A stretch of 64,000 nucleotides of DNA from Paracidovorax avenae ATCC 19860 (GTDB lineage: Bacteria > Pseudomonadota > Gammaproteobacteria > Burkholderiales > Burkholderiaceae_C). Both the position numbers and the translations under genes were made by a program. The DNA lies in contig NC_015138.1 in the NCBI RefSeq assembly GCF_000176855.2, positions 3,906,001-3,970,000 on the forward strand, written 5' to 3'. Positions 9,607 through 20,830 of the stretch are shown here, piece by piece; within the stretch, counting starts at the first letter, position 1, and every line of letters starts with the position of its first letter. Below the pieces are notes generated by a model, which saw only the letters and a program-made list of their open reading frames with translations, did not search any database and was not told the origin of the DNA.

Positions 9607-9621
9607 GCAACCGCCATGCCA
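9607..9621 (-). promoter_or_regulatory. Sigma-54 (-24/-12) promoter of the monooxygenase operon
   Basis: On the reverse strand TGGCAT-GGCGG-TTGC has GG and GC separated by exactly 10 bases, the invariant RpoN spacing. The predicted start is near 9596, giving a leader of about 50 bases before the monooxygenase ATG. The divergent gene encodes a sigma-54 activator, which fits. Confidence 0.75.
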
Positions 9622-9731
9622 GCCATGCCGGGCACCGCTGGCCGGCGCCGGATGCCAGGCAAATCAACGGGTTGGCAGCGCGCCCCTGGTACAAACCCCT
9701 TGCTCCCTGCCCTGCCGGCGGTGGTGGCCGC

Positions 9732-9768
9732 ACGCGACAGGCGGCGCACCGTGCGACACCTGTCGCAC
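9732..9768. promoter_or_regulatory. Tandem palindromic upstream activator sites
   Basis: GTGCGACA-CC-TGTCGCAC (9751-9768) is a perfect 8-2-8 palindrome. An imperfect copy (9732-9749, read on the reverse strand GTGCGCCG-CC-TGTCGCGT) sits immediately beside it. They lie about 110-145 bp upstream of the -24 element, the normal position of enhancer sites for sigma-54 activators. The rest of the 9547-9878 gap shows no other gene. Confidence 0.65.
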
Positions 9769-9878
9769 CCCGCGTGCTGCAGCGCAGCAGTAGCAATGGG
9801 TAAATCTCGATGGGTGAGGCACGGCCCCGGGCACACAATCGCCCACGGCACGTTCCAAGACCGCATCGACTCCACGCC

Positions 9879-11834
<1,956 letters not shown>

Positions 11835-11845
11835 CACGCGGCAAC

Positions 11846-13021
11846 CTACTTCGAACCCCGCGGGCCTCCCGGGCCTCGGGTCGCACCGCGGCCGCCGGGC
11901 TGCGGTCCCTGTGAGCTTTCCGGCCCTGGCGCTGCCGCGGAGCCGGTAGCACCCGGGTCCTGCTCCGCCACGGGGGCGTGTGAGGCAGCCCGGGCTGCCG
12001 CACGGACGAGCGACGGGCCGGTGCCCGTCCAGCGCTGCACGGCGCGGCGCAGGCTGCGCGCGCTGGAGTAGCCCGTCTTCTCCGCCACGTCTTCCATCGA
12101 ATGGCTGGAGCGGCACACCATCGTGAGCGTGCGGCGCCGGCGCTCCTCGCTCACCAGGCCGCGGTAGGTCAACCCTTCCTCGGCCAGCCTGCGGCGCAGG
12201 GTGCGTTCGCCGAGATTCAGCGCGGCCGCGATGTCCGACAGCGGGGGCGCGAGCGTCTGGCAGCGCCGGAGTACCTGCACGACGGCGGCACCGAGGTCCG
12301 TCCACGGTCCGGGTGGCCAGGCCTCCAGCAGCAGTGCCCGCATCCTTGCCACCACGCTGGGCTCGGCCGTCCTGAGCGCGAGGGCCTGCGGCGGCAGGCT
12401 CAGCCGGTGGTCGCCCGTTTCGAACTCGACCCGGCAGCCGAAGGCCTGCTCGAACTCCACCAGGTCCGCCGGGCGCGGCAGCGCGAACTGCACACGCAGG
12501 GGATGGAATTCCGCGCCGAGCACCTGCTGCACCATGGCATGGATCGATGCGAGCGTGTAAACCGCCAGGAAGGGCTCGACTTCCGGATCATCGACGCGGG
12601 GCCGGGCCACGATGTGGAAATGCTGTTCCGTCCGCTCGCTGTACACGTTCAGCAGGCAGCCCCCGGCGCGCTGGAACTCGATGAGGAACTGCAGCATGTC
12701 ATGGACGTTCGCGCACGCCATCATGCCCAGCCCCAGCGCACCCAGCGCCACGATGTTCGCCTGCCCCCCGAATCGCAACCCTTGCTCGATGCCGGGCGCC
12801 GCACTCCAGAAACGGCGGGTGACCTCCAGGGTCTGCCGGTACGACACCTGCAGTCCCGGGGCATCCAGCTCCTGCGGCCCCAGGTCCAGCCCGCGCGTCA
12901 GCCGCTCCGCAGTCAGGCCGCGGGTCCAGGCCCTGGAGACCAGCAGGCGGATCAGCAAGGGAGCGATGTCCGCGCGGTGCCCGCTCCGGGAAACGATAGA
13001 TGTTGTTGTCCTGGTCTGCAT
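11846..13021 (-). CDS. AraC-family regulator with OruR/ArgR-type N-terminal domain
   Basis: A 391-aa protein. Residues 20-210 match the arabinose-binding-like domain found in OruR/QseD-type AraC proteins (GLRFGGQANIVALGALGLGM; LNVYSER). An AraC HTH pair follows at about 245-340 (DIAAALNLGERTLRRRLAEEG; AEKTGYSSARSLRRAVQRWTG). The last 45 residues are a low-complexity Gly/Pro/Arg/Ser tail not usual for the family. It converges with the sigma-54 activator (12-bp gap). Its target cannot be told from context. Confidence 0.82.
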   Translation of the reverse strand: MQTRTTTSIVSRSGHRADIAPLLIRLLVSRAWTRGLTAERLTRGLDLGPQELDAPGLQVSYRQTLEVTRRFWSAAPGIEQGLRFGGQANIVALGALGLGMMACANVHDMLQFLIEFQRAGGCLLNVYSERTEQHFHIVARPRVDDPEVEPFLAVYTLASIHAMVQQVLGAEFHPLRVQFALPRPADLVEFEQAFGCRVEFETGDHRLSLPPQALALRTAEPSVVARMRALLLEAWPPGPWTDLGAAVVQVLRRCQTLAPPLSDIAAALNLGERTLRRRLAEEGLTYRGLVSEERRRRTLTMVCRSSHSMEDVAEKTGYSSARSLRRAVQRWTGTGPSLVRAAARAASHAPVAEQDPGATGSAAAPGPESSQGPQPGGRGATRGPGGPRGSK

Positions 13022-13087
13022 GTGGACCAGATTTTCACACTTTCCGCAGAGAAATAAACTTTTTTTGCCGAAACACTACTAAATTTA

Positions 13088-13114
13088 TCAAATCTACTTA
13101 CAATTGGCCGAATG
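13088..13114 (+). promoter_or_regulatory. Candidate sigma-28 (FliA) promoter of the chemosensory operon
   Basis: TCAAATCT, an 11-base spacer and GCCGAATG match the FliA consensus TAAAGTTT-N11-GCCGATAA at 5 of 8 and 5 of 8 positions, with exactly the right spacing. The AT-rich region 13022-13235 lies between the araC gene and the first che gene; the leader would be about 115 bases. Confidence 0.5.
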
Positions 13115-13235
13115 GGTACCGCAACTTTGTCAATTCGGTCCCCATGCTCGCGCAGCCTGAGATTTAAGGTTGTCCTATCGGCAGACCAAGGCCCATATCT
13201 CTTTCCTTGGCTGCTTTCAAGGGGGGCATTGCCAT

Positions 13236-14390
13236 ATGAACGGAGATAGGGAAAAGGCCTGGAACGGCCTGGTCGCGCCATGCACCGGATTGCTCGGTGC
13301 GGTCGCAGCGCTCGGGTTGTCCGGTGCGAGCCTGGCGGGCGTGTCCTGTGCCGTGGCGCTCGTGGCTTGCGGCGCGGTGGGGGGCTGGATTGCCTGGCGG
13401 CCCCGGCGCACCGCGCCGGACGAACTTCTCGGGCTCATCGCGGAGTTCGAGGCCTTCAGCGCCGCCATGGCGCCCGTCTGGTCGGGGCAGATCGAATCGT
13501 CGCGCGGCCAGATGGAAGAGGCAATCGCGCAGCTCAGCGCCCGGTTCGCCAACATCGTGCAGCAGCTGTCGCGCACGCTGGACCAGTCGGCGCGCGATGG
13601 AGCGGGCCCGGGGGACGCGGAAGCCGTGTACGCCCGCAGCCAGGCGCAACTGCAGGAACTGGTGGGATCGCTGCGCGACGCCATGCAGGGCAAGGCGCAG
13701 ATGCTGGCCAAGATCGAAGACCTGCAACGCTTCGTGGGAGAGTTGCAGGACATGGCCGAAGCGGTCGCCCGCATCGCCCAGCAGACCAACCTGCTCGCGA
13801 TCAACGCGACCATCGAAGCGGCCCACGCGGGCGAACGCGGCCGCGGCTTCGCGCAGGTGGCGCAGGAAGTGCGCTCGCTGTCGCAGATGTCCGGGGACAC
13901 CGGGCGCCGGATCATCGCGGCCATCAACGCGATCCATTCGGCGATCAACGAGACCCGTGCCGCGGCCCAGCTGTCGCAGAACCAGGAGCATCGCGTCATG
14001 GCCGACTCCGAAAGCCGCATTTCCCAGGTGCTGGAACAGTTCCGGCACCTGACGGACCACCTGGCGCAGTCGGCGGACCTGCTGCGCCACGACAGCCGCC
14101 AGATCCAGCTGGAGGTGAACGACTCGCTCGTGCAGCTGCAGTTCCAGGACCGGGTCAGCCAGGTGCTCAGCCACGTGCGCGACAACATCGGCCGCATGCC
14201 CTCGGTCGTCCAGAACCACCACGCCCTGTGCGCCAGCGAAGGCGCCCTGCGCCCCCTGGATGCCGGCCCGCTGCTGCAGGAACTCGAGGCGACCTACGCG
14301 ATGGCCAGCGAGCGCGCCGTGCACCGCGCCGGCTCGGCAAAGACAAACGCGCCTGCGCCCTCGCAGCACGAAGAAATCACATTTTTCTGA
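13236..14390 (+). CDS. Membrane-anchored MCP-like protein with CheZ-like motif
   Basis: A 384-aa protein. Two hydrophobic segments (about 12-33 and 35-53) form a hairpin with almost no periplasmic part. It is followed by a coiled-coil region and an MCP signalling tip ([20 protein letters not shown], then [15 protein letters not shown], residues about 180-225). C-terminal to this, [11 protein letters not shown] holds Asp305 and Gln309 in the FQDxxxQ arrangement of the CheZ phosphatase active site. The protein ends EEITFF. A good SD precedes 13236; the earlier ATG at 13170 lacks one. It lies 12 bp upstream of cheY. MCP homology is clear; phosphatase activity is inference. Confidence 0.8.
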   Translation: MNGDREKAWNGLVAPCTGLLGAVAALGLSGASLAGVSCAVALVACGAVGGWIAWRPRRTAPDELLGLIAEFEAFSAAMAPVWSGQIESSRGQMEEAIAQLSARFANIVQQLSRTLDQSARDGAGPGDAEAVYARSQAQLQELVGSLRDAMQGKAQMLAKIEDLQRFVGELQDMAEAVARIAQQTNLLAINATIEAAHAGERGRGFAQVAQEVRSLSQMSGDTGRRIIAAINAIHSAINETRAAAQLSQNQEHRVMADSESRISQVLEQFRHLTDHLAQSADLLRHDSRQIQLEVNDSLVQLQFQDRVSQVLSHVRDNIGRMPSVVQNHHALCASEGALRPLDAGPLLQELEATYAMASERAVHRAGSAKTNAPAPSQHEEITFF

Positions 14391-14402
14391 AGGACCTTTT
14401 TC

Positions 14403-14771
14403 ATGGCAAAGACCATTCTGATCGTGGACGACTCCGCTTCCGTGCGGTCGGTCGTGGGCATCGCGCTCAGGGGCGCAGGCTACGACGTCATCGAAGGCTG
14501 CGACGGCAGCGACGCGCTGCGCCGGCTTACCGGCCAGAAGGTGCACCTGATCATCAGCGACGTGAACATGCCGAACATGGACGGCATCACCTTCCTCAAG
14601 ACCGTGAAGGCCATGCCGGCCTACCGCTTCACCCCGGTGATCATGCTCACCACGGAAAGCCAGGAGGCGAAGAAGCGCGAGGGCCAGCTGGCCGGCGCCA
14701 AGGCCTGGGTGACCAAGCCGTTCCAGCCGCCCACCCTGCTGTCGGCCGTGGAAAAGCTGGTGCTGCCATGA
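14403..14771 (+). CDS. cheY: CheY-type single-domain response regulator
   Basis: A 122-aa receiver domain with acidic pocket IVDDS (Asp9, Asp10), phospho-acceptor Asp53 in IISDVNMPNMDG, Thr in LTTES and Lys105 in VTKPF. There is no output domain, so it acts as a diffusible CheY. It sits between the MCP/CheZ-like gene and the STAS gene, and its stop overlaps the STAS start. It is presumably phosphorylated by the CheA encoded 310 bp downstream. Confidence 0.93.
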   Translation: MAKTILIVDDSASVRSVVGIALRGAGYDVIEGCDGSDALRRLTGQKVHLIISDVNMPNMDGITFLKTVKAMPAYRFTPVIMLTTESQEAKKREGQLAGAKAWVTKPFQPPTLLSAVEKLVLP

Positions 14772-15085
14772 CATCGATCACCACGCTGGCCCTCGACGGC
14801 GAGCTCACCATCTACCGGGCCGCGGAAACGCGCACAGGCCTGCTCGCCGCGCTTTCCGACAGCCCCGAGGGCCTGGAAATCGATCTGGCGGGCGTGACCG
14901 AGATCGACAGCGCAGGCGTGCAGCTGCTCATGGCCGCCCGCCGCGATGCGCAGGCCCGGGGCCAGTGGCTGCGCTTCACCGGTTGCAATGCGCCGGTGTC
15001 GGAGGTCCTCGCGCTGTTCGACCTGTCCGCATTCTTCGGCGAGACCCTCGCCGCCGGCACACCGACCGAGGGAGACGCCCCATGA
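14768..15085 (+). CDS. STAS-domain protein (anti-anti-sigma-like)
   Basis: A 105-aa STAS protein with EIDSAGVQLLMAARRDA; Ser48 is the residue that can be phosphorylated in SpoIIAA-like antagonists. Its start overlaps the cheY stop and its own stop overlaps the cheA start (ATGA-type overlaps), showing translational coupling. STAS proteins sit in several che/pil-chp clusters of beta- and gammaproteobacteria. The partner here is unknown; no cognate switch kinase is visible in the window. Confidence 0.85.
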   Translation: MTSITTLALDGELTIYRAAETRTGLLAALSDSPEGLEIDLAGVTEIDSAGVQLLMAARRDAQARGQWLRFTGCNAPVSEVLALFDLSAFFGETLAAGTPTEGDAP

Positions 15086-17265
15086 ACATGGAACAGGCAC
15101 TGCAGGCCTTCATCGCCGAGAGCGGCGAGTTGCTGGAGGACATGGAGCAGGCCCTGCTGGGGGTGCTGCAGGAGGACGATCCCTCCGACTCGGTGAACGC
15201 GATCTTCCGCGCGGCGCACACCATCAAGGGGTCCGCGGGCCTGTTCGGCCTGGACTTCATCGTGGACTTCACGCATGTCGCGGAAAGCGTGCTCGACAAG
15301 GTGCGCGACGGCGCCATCCCCCTCGATGAATCGGTCGTTTCCCTGCTGCTGGCCTGCGGCGACCACACCGGCCGCCTCGTGGCGGCCGCGGCGGCCGGCC
15401 ACACCCAGGCCGACGAGCAATTGCAGGCCGACGCGCAGCCGCTGCTGGAAGGCCTGAACCGGCTGCTGGAGAATGCCGGCGCCGCGCCGCGCACCGACCA
15501 GCCCGTCCGTCCGGCCGACGGCCTTGCCGCCCCGGCGCCGGCCGCGGCCGGAGGCCGCGCACCGGACCACTGGCACATCTCCCTGCGCTTCGGCCGGGAC
15601 GTGCTGCGCAACGGCATGGATCCCCTGTCGTTCCTGCGCTACCTCAACAAGCTCGGCACGATCACGGGCATCGCCACGCTGCCCGACGACCTGCCCGCGC
15701 TGGCGGACATGGACGCGGAGTCCTGCTATCTCGGCTTCGAGATCGCGCTGCGCAGCAGTGCCGGCAAGGCCGACATCGAAGGCGCCTTCGAGTTCGTGCT
15801 CGATGACTGCGTGGTGCACATCCTTCCGCCGGACAGCGAGATCTCCCGCTACATCGACCTGATTGGCACCATGGGCGCCCACGGGCAGGATGCCTCGGTG
15901 CGCCTGGGCGAAATCCTCGTGCAGTGCGGCAGCCTGACGCGCCGGGAGCTCGACGAGGCCCTGCAGCTGCAGCACCACGGCGCGACCGAGCCGCTCGGCC
16001 AGTTGCTGGTGGAGCAGCGCCGCGTGCAGCAGCCGATCGTGGAGGCGGCGCTGGTGCGCCAGAAGCAGATCAAGGAAAGCCGCTCGGCCGAGCACCAGTC
16101 GGTGCGGGTCGATGCGGAAAAGCTCGACCGGCTCGTGGACCTGGTGGGAGAGCTCATCACCGCCACGGCCACGGCCACGCAGGCGGGCCGCCACGTACAG
16201 AACGTGGCCCTGCAGGAGGCGCATTCCACCCTCAACGGACTGGTCCAGGAGATCCGCGACAGCGCACTGCAGCTGCGCATGGTCCGCATCGGCGCGACCT
16301 TCAACCGGTTCCAGCGCATGGTGCACGACGTCTCGCGCGAAATCGGCAAGGACATCGTCCTGCAGGTGCGCGGCGAAGACACCGAACTGGACAAGACCGT
16401 GGTCGAGAAGATCGCCGATCCGCTGACGCACCTGGTGCGCAACAGCATGGACCACGGCATCGAGCCGGTCGCCCTGCGCACGGAGCGCGGCAAGCCCGCA
16501 TGGGGCACCGTGTCGCTCAATGCGTACCACGACTCCGGAAGCATCGTGATCGAGGTGGGCGACGACGGGGGCGGCCTGTCGCGCGACCGCATCCTCGCCA
16601 AGGCCGTCGAGCGCGGCCTGGTCGATGCGGGCAAGGCGCTCCCGGACGAGGACATCTACAACCTGATCTTCGAGCCCGGCTTCTCGACGGCCGACCAGGT
16701 CACGAACCTTTCGGGCCGGGGCGTCGGCATGGACGTGGTCAAGCGCAACATCGCGGCGCTGCGGGGCACGGTGTCCCTCGACAGCCGCCCGGGCCTGGGC
16801 ACCACCACCACCGTGCGGCTGCCGCTCACGCTGGCCATCATCAACGGCTTCCAGGTCGCCGTGGGGCGCTCCGTGTTCGTGCTGCCGCTCGAATCCATCG
16901 AGGAGTGCATCGAGTTCCGGGAAGACAGCGGCCACGACTACACCGAGCTGCGCGGGCGCGTGCTGCCGTTCATCCGGCTGCGCACACTCTTCCATGTGCC
17001 GGACCCGGCCGGTTCCCGCCAGAGCATCGTGGTGGTCCGGGAAGGCTCGCAGCGCTTCGGCCTGATCGTGGACCGGCTCCTGGGCGAGGCGCAGGCGGTG
17101 ATCAAGCCGCTGGCGCAGATGTTCGCCCACCTCCAGGGCATCAGCGGCTCCAGCATCCTGGGCACCGGCGAGGTCGCGCTGATCCTGGACATTCCCGCGC
17201 TCGCGGCGAAGGCCATGGCCTCGCAGCGCAACGCATCCGACGCCGTGGGCGCCGCGTCGCAATGA
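15082..17265 (+). CDS. cheA: Chemotaxis histidine kinase CheA with MshEN-like insert
   Basis: A 727-aa CheA. The HPt domain has His46 in [10 protein letters not shown]. Residues about 155-265 form a family-specific domain ([21 protein letters not shown]). At 274-327 there is a tandem motif, [10 protein letters not shown] with LDEALQLQ, then LGQLLVEQ with ALVRQ, resembling the c-di-GMP-binding MshEN domain. Then come the dimerisation helix (LVDLVGELI), the ATPase core (N box [13 protein letters not shown]1 DDGGGLS, G2 GRGVGMDVV) and a C-terminal CheW-like domain. It phosphorylates CheY and CheB in response to the MCPs. The ATG at 15082 overlaps the STAS stop. Confidence 0.93.
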   Translation: MNMEQALQAFIAESGELLEDMEQALLGVLQEDDPSDSVNAIFRAAHTIKGSAGLFGLDFIVDFTHVAESVLDKVRDGAIPLDESVVSLLLACGDHTGRLVAAAAAGHTQADEQLQADAQPLLEGLNRLLENAGAAPRTDQPVRPADGLAAPAPAAAGGRAPDHWHISLRFGRDVLRNGMDPLSFLRYLNKLGTITGIATLPDDLPALADMDAESCYLGFEIALRSSAGKADIEGAFEFVLDDCVVHILPPDSEISRYIDLIGTMGAHGQDASVRLGEILVQCGSLTRRELDEALQLQHHGATEPLGQLLVEQRRVQQPIVEAALVRQKQIKESRSAEHQSVRVDAEKLDRLVDLVGELITATATATQAGRHVQNVALQEAHSTLNGLVQEIRDSALQLRMVRIGATFNRFQRMVHDVSREIGKDIVLQVRGEDTELDKTVVEKIADPLTHLVRNSMDHGIEPVALRTERGKPAWGTVSLNAYHDSGSIVIEVGDDGGGLSRDRILAKAVERGLVDAGKALPDEDIYNLIFEPGFSTADQVTNLSGRGVGMDVVKRNIAALRGTVSLDSRPGLGTTTTVRLPLTLAIINGFQVAVGRSVFVLPLESIEECIEFREDSGHDYTELRGRVLPFIRLRTLFHVPDPAGSRQSIVVVREGSQRFGLIVDRLLGEAQAVIKPLAQMFAHLQGISGSSILGTGEVALILDIPALAAKAMASQRNASDAVGAASQ

Positions 17266-17312
17266 CGGCCACCGCCCCCATCCAGACATCCCATCGCCCT
17301 GAAGGCATCCCC

Positions 17313-19112
17313 ATGTTCAAAAATCTCAAGGTCGCAACCAGGCTCTATCTGGGCTTCGGGACCATCCTCGCCATCCTGCTCATCCTCACCAGCACGGCGT
17401 ACATCAATTTCGGGGCGCTCACGGAGGCGAACCGCTGGAACGTCCACACCTACGAGGTGATGTCCGAGATGGACAACGTGCTCGACGCCCTGGTCAACGT
17501 GGAGACCGGCGAACGGGGCTTCGCGCTCACCGGGGAGGACGCGTTCCTCGATCCCTACAAGGCAGGCTTGGCCAGCCTCAGGCAGCACCTGGACAAGGCC
17601 AAGGCCCTCACGCAGGACAACCCCAAGCAGCAGGAGCGGCTCGCGAGCATCCAGGCTTCCAGCGAGGAGTGGATCACGAAGGTCCTGGAGCCGGAGATCG
17701 CCCTGCGCCGCAGCGTGAAGGACGGCAAGGCGTCCATGGATGCCGTGGTGGCCAGCGTGACCGCCGCCAAGGGCAAGCAGCACATGGACCGCATGCGTGA
17801 ACTGCTCGCCCAGGCCCGCGGCTCCGAAAGCGAACTGCTGGCCGTGCGCAGCCGGGAAGCGGAATCCCGGCACGCCACGACCAACGCCGTGCTGGTCTTC
17901 GGCAGCCTGCTGGCCGCGGCGCTGGCCGCCATCATCGCCATGGTGATCGTGCGCGGACTGCAGAACGTGCTCGGGGGCGAGCCGGCATATGCCGCCGAGG
18001 TGATGCGCCAGGTCGCGAAGGGCGACTTCACCGTGCAGGTCGCCACCCGGCCGGGCGACCAGAGCAGCCTGCTGAACACGGTGAAGGACATGGTGCGCAT
18101 GTCGGGCGAGAGCATCGACGACGTGGTGCGCGTGATGGGCGCGGTCGCCCAGGGCGACCTGACGCAGACCATCACCGCCGAATACCAGGGCGCCTTCGGG
18201 CAGATGAAGGAATACGTCAACAAGACGGTGACCAGCCTGTCGGACATCGTGACCGAGGTGAACGCCGGCGCGGAAGCCCTGGCGGGCGCCTCGGAAGAGG
18301 TGAGCGCCACCGCCCAGTCGCTCAGCCAGGCTGCCAGCGAGCAGGCCGCCGGCGTCGAGGAGACCAGCGCATCGCTCGAGCAGATGACCGCCTCCATCTC
18401 CCAGAACACCGAGAACGCCAAGCTCACCGACAGCATGGCCACCAAGGCCGCCTCCGAGGCCACCGAAGGCGGTGAGGCCGTCAAGGCCACCGTCGTGGCC
18501 ATGAAGCAGATCGCCCAGAAGATCAACATCATCGACGACATCGCCTACCAGACCAACCTGCTGGCCCTGAACGCCGCCATCGAGGCCGCACGGGCCGGCG
18601 AGCACGGCAAGGGCTTCGCCGTCGTCGCCGCCGAGGTGCGCAAGCTCGCCGAGCGCAGCCAGGTCGCCGCCCAGGAAATCGGCGACGTGGCCAGCTCCAG
18701 CGTCGAACTGGCCGAGCGCGCCGGCACCCTGCTGGGCGAGATGGTGCCCAGCATCCGCAAGACCTCCGACCTCGTGCAGGAGATCACCGCCGCGAGCGAG
18801 GAGCAATCCTCCGGCGTGGGCCAGATCAATGCCGCCGTCGGCCAGCTCAGCCAGACCACGCAGCAGAACGCCTCCAGCTCCGAGGAACTCGCCGCCACCG
18901 CCGAGGAAATGAGCAGCCAGGCCGAGCAGCTGCAGCAGACCATGGGCTTCTTCCAGCTGGCCGGCAGCACGCCAGCCAAGGCCGCGGTGCCCGCGGCCCG
19001 GAGCCGGCAGGCCAGGAAGCCGCTGGCGGCCCGCAAGCCCAAGCCGAGCCTGGCCCTTGCCGACACCGCCTTCGCCGATGGAGTGGACGAATCCCAGTTC
19101 GCCCGCTACTGA
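17313..19112 (+). CDS. Methyl-accepting chemotaxis protein with CHASE3-like sensor
   Basis: A 599-aa transmembrane receptor with TM1 at about 9-31, a periplasmic CHASE3-like domain ([20 protein letters not shown]), TM2 at about 190-212, a HAMP region, and a 36-helical-heptad-type signalling domain with the tip [20 protein letters not shown]. It ends [13 protein letters not shown] fits the CheR/CheB-tethering pentapeptide pattern x-aromatic-x-x-aromatic. An in-frame ATG at 17262, overlapping the cheA stop, would add 17 residues. The 18267-18953 DNA is almost identical to the next MCP. Confidence 0.92.
   Translation: MFKNLKVATRLYLGFGTILAILLILTSTAYINFGALTEANRWNVHTYEVMSEMDNVLDALVNVETGERGFALTGEDAFLDPYKAGLASLRQHLDKAKALTQDNPKQQERLASIQASSEEWITKVLEPEIALRRSVKDGKASMDAVVASVTAAKGKQHMDRMRELLAQARGSESELLAVRSREAESRHATTNAVLVFGSLLAAALAAIIAMVIVRGLQNVLGGEPAYAAEVMRQVAKGDFTVQVATRPGDQSSLLNTVKDMVRMSGESIDDVVRVMGAVAQGDLTQTITAEYQGAFGQMKEYVNKTVTSLSDIVTEVNAGAEALAGASEEVSATAQSLSQAASEQAAGVEETSASLEQMTASISQNTENAKLTDSMATKAASEATEGGEAVKATVVAMKQIAQKINIIDDIAYQTNLLALNAAIEAARAGEHGKGFAVVAAEVRKLAERSQVAAQEIGDVASSSVELAERAGTLLGEMVPSIRKTSDLVQEITAASEEQSSGVGQINAAVGQLSQTTQQNASSSEELAATAEEMSSQAEQLQQTMGFFQLAGSTPAKAAVPAARSRQARKPLAARKPKPSLALADTAFADGVDESQFARY
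18267..18953 (+). repeat. Near-identical MCP signalling-domain DNA, copy 1
   Basis: About 687 bases encoding the signalling domain match 19965-20651 with only about nine visible differences. All are synonymous except near the 3' end. The flanking sensor and tail regions are unrelated. This pattern points to recent duplication or ongoing gene conversion. Confidence 0.9.
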
Positions 19113-19154
19113 CCTGCCCGCCCCTCTTTTCGTCTCACACCGGAGGACATCACC

Positions 19155-20810
19155 ATGTTCGGCCCCTTGAAACTATCGACCAAGCTCTTCGGAGCCTTCC
19201 TCATCGTGCTGGCCCTGATGGTCGGGCTGGGCGCCTACGCCATCAACCAGCTCGCCACGGTGAACCAGTCCACCGAGGACATCGCCACCAACTGGCTGCC
19301 CAGCGTCCGGACCATCATGCTGTCCAAGTCGAACATCAACCGCCTGCGGGTGCTGGAGATGCGCACGCTCATGGACACCAATCCCGCCGAAGTGCGGGAG
19401 TCCGTCAAGGAGGGGGTGGAACGCATCGCGGCCACCCGCAAGCTCTGGGCAGACTACGCCAAGCTGGTGAGCTCCCCGGAGGAACAGCGCCTCTATGACC
19501 AGAGCAAGGAGGCCATGGAGACCATGTTCGCCGAGCACGAGAAAATGGGGGCCCTGATCCAGCAGGGCAACATGGCCGAAGCCCGCGCCGTGCTCGACGG
19601 TGACGCACGCAAGGCCTACAACACGGTCCGGGCCCTTTCCGACAAGCTGTCCGACCTGAACGTCGCCGGCAGCGACAAGGCTGCCGCGGATGCCGCATCC
19701 ACGTATGCCCATGCGCGCACGCTCACCATCTCCATCCTGGCTACCTGCGCAGTACTGGCACTGGCCCTGGCCTTCCTGATCACCCGCTCGCTGGTGAAGC
19801 AACTGGGAGGCGAGCCCGCCTACGTCGCGGAGATCGCCAACGCCGTCTCCAACGGCGACCTGACGCTGCAGATCTCCACCCGCCAGGGCGACACCACCAG
19901 CGTGCTGGCCGCGATGAAGAACATGGTGGACAAGCTCTCGCGCGTGGTGACCGACGTCAACAGCGGCGCGGAAGCCCTGGCGGGCGCCTCGGAAGAGGTG
20001 AGCGCCACCGCCCAGTCGCTCAGCCAGGCCGCCAGCGAGCAGGCCGCCGGCGTCGAGGAAACCAGCGCATCGCTCGAGCAGATGACCGCCTCCATCTCCC
20101 AGAACACCGAGAACGCCAAGCTCACCGACAGCATGGCCACCAAGGCCGCCTCCGAGGCCACCGAAGGCGGCGAGGCCGTCAAGGCCACCGTCGTGGCCAT
20201 GAAGCAGATCGCCCAGAAGATCAACATCATCGACGACATCGCCTACCAGACCAACTTGCTGGCCCTGAACGCCGCCATCGAGGCAGCACGGGCCGGCGAG
20301 CACGGCAAGGGCTTCGCCGTCGTCGCCGCCGAGGTGCGCAAGCTCGCCGAGCGCAGCCAGGTCGCCGCCCAGGAAATCGGCGACGTGGCCAGCTCCAGCG
20401 TCGAGCTGGCCGAGCGCGCCGGCACCCTGCTGGGCGAGATGGTGCCCAGCATCCGCAAGACCTCCGACCTCGTGCAGGAGATCACCGCCGCGAGCGAGGA
20501 GCAATCCTCCGGCGTGGGCCAGATCAATGCCGCCGTCGGCCAGCTCAGCCAGACCACGCAGCAGAACGCCTCCAGCTCCGAGGAACTCGCCGCCACCGCC
20601 GAGGAAATGAGCAGCCAGGCCGAGCAACTGCAGCAGGCTATGGGCTTCTTCAAGCTCTCCGGAGGAACGCCGGCCCGCACCGCCTCCAGCGCAGCCCGGA
20701 CCGCTGCGGCAAGAAAACCCGTGCAGTCCCGCAAGGCCGGCCCCAGCCTCGCCTTCGCGGGCGCCGCGGGCGCGGACGGGATCGACGAATCCCAGTTCAC
20801 CCGCTATTGA
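19155..20810 (+). CDS. Methyl-accepting chemotaxis protein with four-helix-bundle sensor
   Basis: A 551-aa receptor with TM1 at about 10-30, a periplasmic 4HB_MCP-type domain ([17 protein letters not shown]), TM2 at about 190-212, HAMP, and a signalling domain nearly identical to that of the preceding MCP. Its tail is DESQFTRY, again an aromatic-x-x-aromatic tether for CheR/CheB. GGAGGA lies upstream of the ATG. The two receptors therefore feed different signals into one shared kinase complex. Confidence 0.92.
   Translation: MFGPLKLSTKLFGAFLIVLALMVGLGAYAINQLATVNQSTEDIATNWLPSVRTIMLSKSNINRLRVLEMRTLMDTNPAEVRESVKEGVERIAATRKLWADYAKLVSSPEEQRLYDQSKEAMETMFAEHEKMGALIQQGNMAEARAVLDGDARKAYNTVRALSDKLSDLNVAGSDKAAADAASTYAHARTLTISILATCAVLALALAFLITRSLVKQLGGEPAYVAEIANAVSNGDLTLQISTRQGDTTSVLAAMKNMVDKLSRVVTDVNSGAEALAGASEEVSATAQSLSQAASEQAAGVEETSASLEQMTASISQNTENAKLTDSMATKAASEATEGGEAVKATVVAMKQIAQKINIIDDIAYQTNLLALNAAIEAARAGEHGKGFAVVAAEVRKLAERSQVAAQEIGDVASSSVELAERAGTLLGEMVPSIRKTSDLVQEITAASEEQSSGVGQINAAVGQLSQTTQQNASSSEELAATAEEMSSQAEQLQQAMGFFKLSGGTPARTASSAARTAAARKPVQSRKAGPSLAFAGAAGADGIDESQFTRY
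19965..20651 (+). repeat. Near-identical MCP signalling-domain DNA, copy 2
   Basis: This is the partner of 18267-18953, in direct orientation at an offset of 1698 bases. Recombination between the copies would fuse the sensor of the first receptor to the tail of the second and delete about 1.7 kb. Confidence 0.9.
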
Positions 20811-20830
20811 TGATTGCCGAGGACGCCCGC

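Noticed and set aside
14812..17289. Reverse-strand frame of about 825 codons opposite cheA
   Set aside because: It mirrors the codon bias of cheA and has no recognisable motif.
16938..18806. Long reverse-strand frame over the MCP gene with HLGGD-like repeats
   Set aside because: It is complementary to the MCP signalling helix code; low-complexity composition and full overlap with a real gene.
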